From JADKIH01 sp031427625 (lineage in GTDB: Bacteria; Bacteroidota; Bacteroidia; AKYH767-A; 2013-40CM-41-45): a stretch of 55,506 bases of DNA. Of this stretch, positions 43,259 through 50,516 are shown in pieces (position 1 is the first letter of the stretch; each line of letters begins with the position of its first letter). The stretch covers positions 1 to 55,506 of the forward strand of contig JANPNV010000070.1 in the NCBI GenBank assembly GCA_031427625.1. The letters run 5' to 3'. The notes under the pieces are model-generated. The model was not told the origin of the DNA and made no database searches. It saw nothing but the letters and a program-made list of their open reading frames with translations. The position numbers and the translations under genes are program-made.

Positions 43259-43274
43259 AAGAGTTACTAACTAA

Positions 43275-43333
43275 AAAAGTTAAAAGTCAAATGAGTTGGC
43301 AGTTAGCCTCTAACAATTTGACTTTTAACTTTT
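43275..43333 (-). terminator. Long AT-rich hairpin downstream of the T9SS type B gene
   Basis: An 18-base arm (43275-43292) is the exact reverse complement of 43316-43333 across a 23-base loop. On the minus strand it ends with a short T-run. It begins 4 bases after the stop of the gene at 43338, a likely terminator position. Confidence 0.55.
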
Positions 43334-43337
43334 GATT

Positions 43338-43772
43338 TTAGTAAACAACTGACACGATACCCGTTTTCCCTTTCTTACTCAGCCCCTCGGCAAAGAGCTG
43401 ATAGACGTATGTTCCCGTTTCGGAATTGTTGCCTTTGAATTTTCCATCCCATGTTTGTTTAGGATTGGTAGATTCAAAAACAACTTCTCCCCAACGATTA
43501 TAAATATAAATATGATAATTATTTATTCCTTCTCCTTTTACTCCGAATGTGTCATTGAGGCCATCGCCATTGGGAGTAAAAGCTGAAGGAATGTATAGAT
43601 TGAGCGGCGGAATAATTTCTGCATAATTAGATGTGCTGGTAACGGTATTGTTGCCTTGTTTGTAAGCAGTAACACGATAAATGCTGTTGTCAACAATATT
43701 CTGGGCATGAATACCGGCGATCGATCCAAGAAACAAAGCGGTGAAGAATATTATTTTGTGTATCGGTTTCAT
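43338..43772 (-). CDS. Minimal secreted protein with T9SS type B (gliding-motility) sorting domain
   Basis: 144 aa. Signal peptide 1-about 23 (MKPIHKIIFFTALFLGSIAG then IHAQ). A short linker (about 24-58) is followed by a complete type B/CHU_C domain: LYIPSAFTPNGDGLNDTFGV, YHIYIYNRWGEVVFESTNPK, TWDGKFKGN and GTYVYQLFAEGLSKKGKTG. There is almost nothing else, so the sorting domain is nearly the whole mature protein. It may be a stand-alone surface protein or the end of a shortened larger gene; the signal peptide argues that it is expressed as is. Confidence 0.85.
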   Translation of the reverse strand: MKPIHKIIFFTALFLGSIAGIHAQNIVDNSIYRVTAYKQGNNTVTSTSNYAEIIPPLNLYIPSAFTPNGDGLNDTFGVKGEGINNYHIYIYNRWGEVVFESTNPKQTWDGKFKGNNSETGTYVYQLFAEGLSKKGKTGIVSVVY

Positions 43773-43934
43773 GTGAGGGAATCAGATACTGCAAAATATC
43801 CCGATGACGAGGCATGGTTAGCCGAATCGTACAGTCACCTTTCACATGTAAGGAATGGAGGTTATAGAAGCATGTACTCTTATTGTAAAGGATCAATACC
43901 GAATAAATAATGTTTAACATCCGGATAAACTCTG

Positions 43935-43942
43935 TAATTTTG
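43935..43942 (+). promoter_or_regulatory. -7 promoter element for bacilliredoxin
   Basis: TAATTTTG fits TAnnTTTG exactly, 21 bases before the ATG at 43964. The -33 region has only a partial match. Confidence 0.45.
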
Positions 43943-43963
43943 TATTCATAAAAGCAAAATAAT

Positions 43964-44380
43964 ATGCCTTATCCTGAATATATATGCGCGCCAATGCGCG
44001 CAGACCTCACTTCTGCAGGTTTTGAAGAATTGAAAACAGCAGAAGAAGTTGATAAAATCATTCCTTCTGAAAAAGGAACACTACTATTAGTACTCAATTC
44101 TGTATGTGGTTGCGCAGCAGGTGCAGCTCGTCCTGGAGTTAAATTAGCGCTAAAGGATGGCAAAAAGCCTGGGAAGCTGACTACTGTCTTTGCTGGACAG
44201 GATCTGGAAGCAACATCACAGGCAAGAAAATATACATTACCCTATCCACCTTCATCTCCTGCAATTGCCTTATTTAAAGATGGAAAACTCGTGCATTTTC
44301 TTGAACGTCATCATATTGAAGGCAGAAGTGCTGAGATGATTGCTGAGAATCTGAAAGAGGCTTTTGCCGAATTCTGCTAA
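43964..44380 (+). CDS. BrxA/BrxB family bacilliredoxin
   Basis: 138 aa, normal length. LVLNSVCGCAAGAARPG holds the CGC site (C48, C50), and KTAEEVDKIIPSEKGTLLLV precedes it. The C-terminal VHFLERHHIEGRSAEMIAEN is conserved in the family. In Firmicutes these proteins remove bacillithiol from oxidised proteins. Bacillithiol occurs in some Bacteroidota, so the role here is plausible but not shown. The gene is alone on its transcript as far as can be seen. Confidence 0.93.
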   Translation: MPYPEYICAPMRADLTSAGFEELKTAEEVDKIIPSEKGTLLLVLNSVCGCAAGAARPGVKLALKDGKKPGKLTTVFAGQDLEATSQARKYTLPYPPSSPAIALFKDGKLVHFLERHHIEGRSAEMIAENLKEAFAEFC

Positions 44381-44429
44381 ATCAGAATAATTTTAGAGGT
44401 TCATCTGACATTTATTACGGCGACATTTT

Positions 44430-45158
44430 TTATTTAACCGTGCCTTTATCGTACCGCTCTGGGAATTCTTCCTGAAGGGGTTGAGTAATAGCGTCGTAAA
44501 CCATAGATTTTAAGCTATTTATATCGGCTTCCGTCATTCCTTTTGTAGGAATCGGTTTATGAACTATAACATGAGCAACGCCAGGGTGGCCAACTCTGTT
44601 ATGGTAGTCATCTGGTAGTAAAAGCCAGTTGTTGAGAAAGGTTATTGGCACTATAGGCACCTGATTTTCAATGGCTAGCTTAAAAGGTCCGTTTTTAAAT
44701 CTACCCATAACAGGACCATTGTGATGAATTGTTCCTTCCGGAAAAAGGGCAATACTTATTCCTTTTTCTATATCAGAGGAGGCTCTAAGAAATGCTCGAT
44801 GCGAATCTTTATTGCTTTTTCTGTTTACGGGAATATTCATTCGCTCAAAAAACCTACGGAACAGAGGCACTTTAAGCAATTCTGCTTTTCCCATTGTATG
44901 AAAGTAAACGGGAGATGCTATATATATGAGCATAATGTCGAGGTAAGATGTGTGGTTTGGACAGAAAACATAGGCTTGCTTAGTGTCTAATACGCTCTTA
45001 TGGTGTATTTTATAAAAAATTAAGACAGGCCATAACATAAAATGTGCCCATATCTTTTTAATGCGGAAGACGATCGGAAAACTATTTACGTTCTTTAAAA
45101 AGATAAAGAAAAGCGGGAAAAATAGAAAAAAGGTAAGAACAGCGTTAATGAAAAACAA
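44430..45158 (-). CDS. plsC: 1-acyl-sn-glycerol-3-phosphate acyltransferase (PlsC family)
   Basis: 242 aa from TTG 45158. PlsC adds the second acyl chain to make phosphatidic acid. The NHTSYLD motif (H69, D74) and FPEGT (139-143) are the HX4D and glycine-containing catalytic/substrate motifs. MGKAELLKVPLFRRFFERMN and NIPVNRKS-like segments also match. The frame stays open upstream of the TTG to a TAA near 45230, and reads KLRNLLKYILYPFQWIWRS there, which looks like the usual family N-terminus but has no ATG, GTG or TTG; CTG 45212 is the only near-standard codon. The true start may therefore be upstream. Confidence 0.9.
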   Translation of the reverse strand: MFFINAVLTFFLFFPLFFIFLKNVNSFPIVFRIKKIWAHFMLWPVLIFYKIHHKSVLDTKQAYVFCPNHTSYLDIMLIYIASPVYFHTMGKAELLKVPLFRRFFERMNIPVNRKSNKDSHRAFLRASSDIEKGISIALFPEGTIHHNGPVMGRFKNGPFKLAIENQVPIVPITFLNNWLLLPDDYHNRVGHPGVAHVIVHKPIPTKGMTEADINSLKSMVYDAITQPLQEEFPERYDKGTVK

Positions 45159-45291
45159 GGAACGCCAGATCCACTGAAAAGGATAAAGGATATATTTTAG
45201 AAGATTTCGCAGTTTGTGAATTTTAGAATGGCGAATTTAGCAAAGAGCAGTTGATCTTGAACGGTACACTAACATTTAGAGGCCTGATTTC

Positions 45292-45321
45292 TTGGCAAAT
45301 CTCTTATTTTATTTACCTTTG
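45292..45321 (+). promoter_or_regulatory. Promoter of the fatty-acid operon
   Basis: TTG 45292-45294, exactly 19 bp, and TACCTTTG 45314-45321 give a full consensus. A GGAGGG Shine-Dalgarno sequence (45336-45341) lies 6 bases before the ATG at 45348, which is unusual for this phylum. Confidence 0.8.
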
Positions 45322-45347
45322 TCGCCCTTATTTCCGGAGGGTAGAAA

Positions 45348-45872
45348 ATGAGTGGACGAGATTTTATTATCAGTTTCGGCAGTCTTTCTTCAGGTGAGCA
45401 TGAATTCGAATTTGAAGTAAACGACGCTTTCTTTCAACGATTTGAACAATCCATTATTCAAAAGGGTAATGTTGATGTGTTAGTTGTCATTGAAAGAAAA
45501 GATAATATGCTTCTTCTAGATTTCACATTAGAAGGAACAGTATCCGTATCATGCGACAGATGCATAGAAAATCTGGAGTTGGATATTGAAGGATACAATG
45601 AGCTAATCGTAAAGATTGGTGAAGTGAATGAAGAGTTGTCAGAAAATGTAGTCATGATTTCTTCCAAGGAACATGAGATTGATGTTTCTCAATTCATTTA
45701 TGAGTTTATCTCATTGATGATACCGATGAGAAACGTGCACGATGAGAATGAAAACGGAGTAGGATGTGATCCGGAAATTTTGAAAGAAATTGAAAAGCAC
45801 ATCAACCACATTACAGATGCAACAACGAATGATCCTCGTTGGGATGGTCTGAAAGATATTAACCTGAATTAA
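45348..45872 (+). CDS. yceD: YceD/DUF177 family protein
   Basis: 174 aa. This family is almost always next to rpmF, as here, and is linked to 23S rRNA. A possible metal site VSCDRCIENL (C69, C72) is present, and a later GVGCDPEIL adds a third Cys. The LEGTVSVSCDRC beta-strand segment is typical. The gene is the first of the operon, with consensus promoter and Shine-Dalgarno sequence. Function in detail is unknown. Confidence 0.9.
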   Translation: MSGRDFIISFGSLSSGEHEFEFEVNDAFFQRFEQSIIQKGNVDVLVVIERKDNMLLLDFTLEGTVSVSCDRCIENLELDIEGYNELIVKIGEVNEELSENVVMISSKEHEIDVSQFIYEFISLMIPMRNVHDENENGVGCDPEILKEIEKHINHITDATTNDPRWDGLKDINLN

Positions 45873-45898
45873 AAATAACGAATTAAATAATTTAAGCA

Positions 45899-46090
45899 AT
45901 GCCAAATCCCAAACACCGACATTCGAAATCGAGAAGAGATAAAAGAAGAACGCATTGGAAAGGAGCAGTTCCTACAATTGCTACTGATCCAACTACCGGT
46001 CAGCCTCATCTATTCCACCGTGCTCACTGGCATGAAGGAAAACTTTACTACAAAGGTAAAGTGGTGATGGAAAAAGAAGAAAATGCCTGA
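45899..46090 (+). CDS. rpmF: Ribosomal protein L32
   Basis: 63 aa. MPNPKHRHSKSRRDKRRTHW is the hallmark L32 start, with no zinc-binding Cys pair (a Zn-independent form). The rest reads TDPTTGQPHLFHRAHWHEGK and ends in KEENA. It is the second gene of the operon, 26 bases after yceD. Confidence 0.97.
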   Translation: MPNPKHRHSKSRRDKRRTHWKGAVPTIATDPTTGQPHLFHRAHWHEGKLYYKGKVVMEKEENA

Positions 46091-46194
46091 TCATTTTCAG
46101 GGCTCGATTAATATGCAGTTGACAACAGATTTTCTCTGTAGTTTTCGGTATGTTGTTCTTGCTTTAAGTTCATGCTTTTTAATCAATTTTTAGT

Positions 46195-47145
46195 ATGAGA
46201 ATTGGCATTGATATAATGGGTGGTGATTTTGCTCCGCGGGAAACTGTGCTTGGAGCAATTGATGCGCGACGACAACTTCCTGCTTCAATAGAAATTGTCC
46301 TCATCGGAAACAAAGATGAAATCCTTCTTGAGTTAAAGAAGGAAAATGCTGACGAATCTCTTTTTCATTTTGAACATTGCACGGAGGTTATCGGAATGGC
46401 CGAACACCCCACAAAAGCTATTCAGCAAAAACCTGATTCATCAATCAGCCGCGGGTTTCAACTTTTAAAGGAAGGTAAAATTGACTCGTTTGCTTCTGCA
46501 GGAAATACAGGCGCTATGCTTGTCGGTGCTATGTTCAGCGTCAAGACTGTTCCTGGAATCCTAAGGCCTGCTATAGCATCACTTCTTCCTAAAGAAAACG
46601 GTGGCTGGGGACTTATCCTTGATGTCGGTGTTAATGCCGACTGCAAGCCGGAAGTACTTCAGCAATTTGCCGTATTGGGTTCGCTCTATGCGCAAAATGT
46701 TCTTCATATAAATTCTCCGAAAGTTGCTCTGATGAGTATCGGCGAAGAAGATGAAAAGGGAAACCTTCTTGTAAAAGAATCACATCAACTGTTAAAGGAA
46801 ACTGCCGACATACATTTTATCGGAAATGTAGAAGGCCGCGATCTTTTTAATGACAAAGCTGATGTAATTGTTTGTGACGGTTTCACAGGTAACGTAATAT
46901 TAAAAGAAGCCGAATCGTTTTATACCATCATGAAAAAACGAGGAATAAAAGATCCATACTTTGACCGATTCGACTATGAAGATTATGGTGGCACACCTAT
47001 TCTTGGAGTCAATTCGGCAGTCATTATCGCTCATGGCATTAGCAAGTCCAAAGCAATAATGAATATGATTATGATATCAGCAGATGTTGTTGAAGCAAAG
47101 CTTTCAGAAAAAATAGCAGCTGCTTTCAGTACTGCAACAACATAA
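46195..47145 (+). CDS. plsX: Phosphate acyltransferase PlsX
   Basis: 316 aa. PlsX makes acyl-phosphate from acyl-ACP for phospholipid synthesis. MRIGIDIMGGDFAPRETVLG is the standard start; FASAGNTGAMLVGAMFS, GWGLILDVGVNADCKPEVLQ, FIGNVEGRDLFNDKADVIVC and DGFTGNVILKEAE are family motifs. It lies 104 bases after rpmF. fabH follows. Confidence 0.97.
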   Translation: MRIGIDIMGGDFAPRETVLGAIDARRQLPASIEIVLIGNKDEILLELKKENADESLFHFEHCTEVIGMAEHPTKAIQQKPDSSISRGFQLLKEGKIDSFASAGNTGAMLVGAMFSVKTVPGILRPAIASLLPKENGGWGLILDVGVNADCKPEVLQQFAVLGSLYAQNVLHINSPKVALMSIGEEDEKGNLLVKESHQLLKETADIHFIGNVEGRDLFNDKADVIVCDGFTGNVILKEAESFYTIMKKRGIKDPYFDRFDYEDYGGTPILGVNSAVIIAHGISKSKAIMNMIMISADVVEAKLSEKIAAAFSTATT

Positions 47146-47176
47146 TTACCAAAATAAGTCATACCGACTATTGTCT

Positions 47177-47228
47177 CTTGGCTCTTATGTCTTGATTCTT
47201 CCTTCTTGATTCTTCCTTCTTACCTTTG
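47177..47228 (+). repeat. Heptad array (CTTnnnT) running into the fabH -7 box
   Basis: Seven successive 7-mers start at 47177: CTTGGCT, CTTATGT, CTTGATT, CTTCCTT, CTTGATT, CTTCCTT, CTTACCT. The last overlaps the promoter element TACCTTTG at 47221-47228. Part of it is an exact 14-bp tandem duplicate (47190-47203 and 47204-47217). ATG of fabH is 20 bases further. Confidence 0.7.
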
Positions 47229-47247
47229 ATATTTAATAAAAACTAAA

Positions 47248-48237
47248 ATGTCGAGAACAACAGCAGCGATAACAGCAGTAGGCGGATACGTACCGGATTA
47301 TATACTTGACAACAACGAGTTGATGAAAATGGTTGACACCACCGATGAGTGGATCGTCAGCCGTACGGGTATTCGTGAACGAAGAATATTAAAAGGTGTT
47401 GGATTAGGTGCCTCTGATTTAGGCGCACCTGCAGTAACAGAACTTTGTCGTAAACGCGGCATTGATCCTCTGGAGATCGAATTGCTTATTTGTGCAACCA
47501 CGACGGGCGACTATGTATTTCCGGCAACAGCTAATATTATCTGTGATAAAGTCGGTGCAAAAAATGCTTTTGGATACGATATACAAGCAGCCTGTTCCGG
47601 ATTTTTATTTGCTCTCGTTACCGGGTCAAAATTTATTGAGTCCGGTCAATATAAAAAAGTTGTCGTCGTCGGTGCAGATAAGATGTCGAGCATTGTTGAC
47701 TACAGCGATCGTACTACCTGTGTACTTTTTGGTGATGGAGCTGGTGCAGTTTTACTTGAACCTAATACGGAGAATTTCGGAATCGTAGACAGCATATTGA
47801 AAAGCGACGGATCTGGAAGAACATATCTTCATCAGAAATCAGGTGGTTCCGTAAGTCCTTCGTCACATAAAACCGTTGACGCAAGAGAGCATGTAATTTA
47901 TCAGGAGGGACAACAGGTTTATAAATTTGCTGTCATAAGCATGGCCGATGTTTCTGTAGAAATTATGGAGAAAAATAATCTAAGCGCTGATGATGTCGCA
48001 TGGCTTGTTCCTCATCAGGCTAACAAAAGAATTATTGATGCCACTGCAAGAAGAATGGGAATTGGCATGGATAAAGTAATGCTTAACATCGAAAAATACG
48101 GTAACACCACAAGCGGTACAATACCTCTTTGTCTGTGGGATTATGAATCAAAACTCAAAAAGGGTGACAATTTAATTCTTGCTGCTTTTGGTGGAGGATT
48201 TACCTGGGGCAGTATTTGGGTGAAGTGGGCCTATTAG
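47248..48237 (+). CDS. fabH: Beta-ketoacyl-ACP synthase III
   Basis: 329 aa. FabH joins acetyl-CoA (or a branched primer) with malonyl-ACP to start fatty-acid chains. The catalytic triad is C116 in DIQAACSGFL, H256 in VPHQANKRI and N286 in KYGNTTSG. Start MSRTTAAITAVGGYVPDYIL and the end AFGGGFTWGSIWVKW are typical. An array of 7-bp repeats with a TACCTTTG box lies right upstream, so it may also have its own promoter inside the operon. Confidence 0.97.
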   Translation: MSRTTAAITAVGGYVPDYILDNNELMKMVDTTDEWIVSRTGIRERRILKGVGLGASDLGAPAVTELCRKRGIDPLEIELLICATTTGDYVFPATANIICDKVGAKNAFGYDIQAACSGFLFALVTGSKFIESGQYKKVVVVGADKMSSIVDYSDRTTCVLFGDGAGAVLLEPNTENFGIVDSILKSDGSGRTYLHQKSGGSVSPSSHKTVDAREHVIYQEGQQVYKFAVISMADVSVEIMEKNNLSADDVAWLVPHQANKRIIDATARRMGIGMDKVMLNIEKYGNTTSGTIPLCLWDYESKLKKGDNLILAAFGGGFTWGSIWVKWAY

Positions 48238-48466
48238 TCTGATTATTCTAAGATGCTCATAATGAACTGAAAATTGGATTTTTGCAGGATTTCAAAAAAT
48301 CACCCCGTTCTGAATCTTCATTATTCAAATCAACTGCGTTTCAGACATATATAACCGACTTACACACCTTATTGGTGCTTTTATTTTGGGATCTTTAAAA
48401 TTTGCATTAGGTTTGGTTTTCAAAACCGCTTCAACATTGAACTGTTGAGACGTTAATATAATCTGC

Positions 48467-48985
48467 ATGAAGCGGAAAGAAACGCCTGTAAAAAGTAAAG
48501 CTGCAAATAATTCAATGGATCTTAAAGACATTGAAAGCTTAATAAAATTTGTGCAAAACAGTGGGGTAGCAGAAGTTAGTCTCGAGCAAAAAGAGTTTAA
48601 AATAACAATCAAAACTACACATGGAGGAGTAATCCAGCAACAGTCGTACATGCATGTGCCGGCAATGCAGATTTCCCCTTCTCCACAGCAACAAGTTGTC
48701 GCTGCACCTCCCATTGAAATTGCGAAACCCTCAGAAGACTCCAAATACATAACAATAAAGTCGCCAATGATCGGAACGTTTTATCGTTCGTCAACACCCG
48801 ACAAACCTGTTTTTGTAAATGTGGGAGATGAAATTAAAGGAGGACAGGTTCTTTGTATTATTGAAGCGATGAAACTCTTCAATGAGATAGAATCAGAAGT
48901 TTCGGGAAAAATTGTAAAAGTGCTGGTGGATAATGCAACACCGGTAGAATACGATCAACCATTGTTTCTCGTGGATCCAAAATAA
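48467..48985 (+). CDS. accB: Biotin carboxyl carrier protein of acetyl-CoA carboxylase
   Basis: 172 aa from ATG 48467; the classic AccB start MDLKDIESLIKFVQNSG would be ATG 48515, so a 16-residue extension is uncertain. The biotin site is IIEAMKLFNEIESE with K136. The Pro/Ala/Gln-rich linker (about 65-100) and VGDEIKGGQVLCI beta-barrel are as expected. accC follows after 60 bases. The 229-bp gap after fabH holds no gene or terminator that I can support. Confidence 0.95.
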   Translation: MKRKETPVKSKAANNSMDLKDIESLIKFVQNSGVAEVSLEQKEFKITIKTTHGGVIQQQSYMHVPAMQISPSPQQQVVAAPPIEIAKPSEDSKYITIKSPMIGTFYRSSTPDKPVFVNVGDEIKGGQVLCIIEAMKLFNEIESEVSGKIVKVLVDNATPVEYDQPLFLVDPK

Positions 48986-49045
48986 TTTAATGACAATAAT
49001 GTAATTGAAAATCAATTTACACTTGTCAATTTGCATTCCTGAAAT

Positions 49046-50392
49046 ATGTTTAAAAAGATATTAATAGCTAACAGAGGTGAAATTGCATTGCGAATTATTC
49101 GCACATGTAAAGAAATGAGCATTCATACTGTTGCTGTTTACAGCACAGCTGATAAGGATAGCCTGCATGTCCGTTTCGCCGACGAAGCAGTTTGTATCGG
49201 TCCGCCACCTGCCAGAGATTCTTATTTGAGCATACCAAGAATAATTGCCGCAGCAGAAATTACGAATGCTGATGCTATACATCCCGGTTACGGATTTCTT
49301 TCAGAGAACTCGAGGTTCAGCGCTATCTGTGCTGAGCATGGAATAAAATTTATTGGAGCAACTCCTGCACAAATTGATGCAATGGGCGATAAGTCGAATG
49401 CAAAGACTACAATGATTAACGGTGGCGTTCCCACAATTCCCGGAAGCGAAGGATTGCTCGCTGATGTAAAATCCGGATTGAAAATCGCTAAACAAATTGG
49501 TTACCCCGTCATTCTGAAAGCAACTGCAGGTGGTGGCGGAAAGGGAATGCGCATCATCTGGAAACCTGAAGAGTTTGATGCTGCATGGAGTTCTGCACGT
49601 CAGGAAGCTGGAGCATCTTTCGGTAATGATGCTATGTATCTCGAAAAATACATCGAAGAACCACGTCACATCGAAATACAAATTGCAGGCGACCAGTATG
49701 GTAAAGCATGTCATCTGAGCGAACGTGATTGTTCCATTCAACGTCGTCATCAGAAACTGGTTGAGGAAACACCATCACCATTCATGACATCTGAGTTGCG
49801 CGACAAAATGGGTGAAGCGGCCATTAAAGCCGCACTCGCCGTTAAATATGAAGGTGTCGGTACTGTCGAATTTTTAGTTGACAGACACAGGAATTTTTAT
49901 TTCATGGAAATGAATACAAGGATTCAGGTGGAACATCCAATTACAGAAGAGGTAATTAATTATGATCTTATCAAAGAACAAATAAAAATTGCTGCAGGCA
50001 TGCCGATATCAGGAAAAAATTATTTTCCAAATCTGCATGCAATCGAATGCAGGATAAATGCAGAAGACCCTTTTAATAATTTTCGTCCAGCACCAGGAAA
50101 AATAACAACACTTCACGTACCTGGTGGTCATGGTGTCAGAGTCGATTCTCATATTTATGCTGGATATGTCATCCCTCCTAATTATGATTCAATGATTGCA
50201 AAACTCATCACCGTTGCTCAGACACGCGAAGAAGCATTAAATACGATGGATCGTGCATTGAGTGAATTTGTCGTTGAAGGGGTAAAGACAACAATCCCTT
50301 TCCATCAGCAGCTAATGCGTAATGATGCCTTCCGCAAGGGTAATTACACAACTAAATTCATGGAGTCATTCGTTCTTGAGCCTCTGGATTGA
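49046..50392 (+). CDS. accC: Biotin carboxylase subunit of acetyl-CoA carboxylase
   Basis: 448 aa, standard length. It carboxylates biotin on AccB with ATP and bicarbonate. ATP-grasp signs: MFKKILIANRGEIALRIIRT, YPVILKATAGGGGKGMRIIW, DCSIQRRHQKLVEETPSP, FLVDRHRNFYFMEMNTRIQV and RINAEDPFNNFRPAPGKIT. The carboxylase also could serve the PccB-type subunit at 19938. It is the last gene of the operon; no strong terminator is seen after it. Confidence 0.97.
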   Translation: MFKKILIANRGEIALRIIRTCKEMSIHTVAVYSTADKDSLHVRFADEAVCIGPPPARDSYLSIPRIIAAAEITNADAIHPGYGFLSENSRFSAICAEHGIKFIGATPAQIDAMGDKSNAKTTMINGGVPTIPGSEGLLADVKSGLKIAKQIGYPVILKATAGGGGKGMRIIWKPEEFDAAWSSARQEAGASFGNDAMYLEKYIEEPRHIEIQIAGDQYGKACHLSERDCSIQRRHQKLVEETPSPFMTSELRDKMGEAAIKAALAVKYEGVGTVEFLVDRHRNFYFMEMNTRIQVEHPITEEVINYDLIKEQIKIAAGMPISGKNYFPNLHAIECRINAEDPFNNFRPAPGKITTLHVPGGHGVRVDSHIYAGYVIPPNYDSMIAKLITVAQTREEALNTMDRALSEFVVEGVKTTIPFHQQLMRNDAFRKGNYTTKFMESFVLEPLD

Positions 50393-50516
50393 TCATTTTA
50401 ATGAATAATTTTTTAAAATTTTAGTATAATCGGTATTAGCCGGCTTATTATTTTGAGCCTGTGACATTTACATCTATAATTTTATTAATATTTGCCCCTC
50501 CCAAAATCCTACACTT

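Noticed and set aside
47177..47228. CRISPR-like array
   Set aside because: The units are only 7 bp with no spacers, so it is a tandem heptad repeat and not a CRISPR.
48325..48750. Minus-strand frame of 141 codons
   Set aside because: It is antisense to accB, whose biotin site and family pattern are clear.
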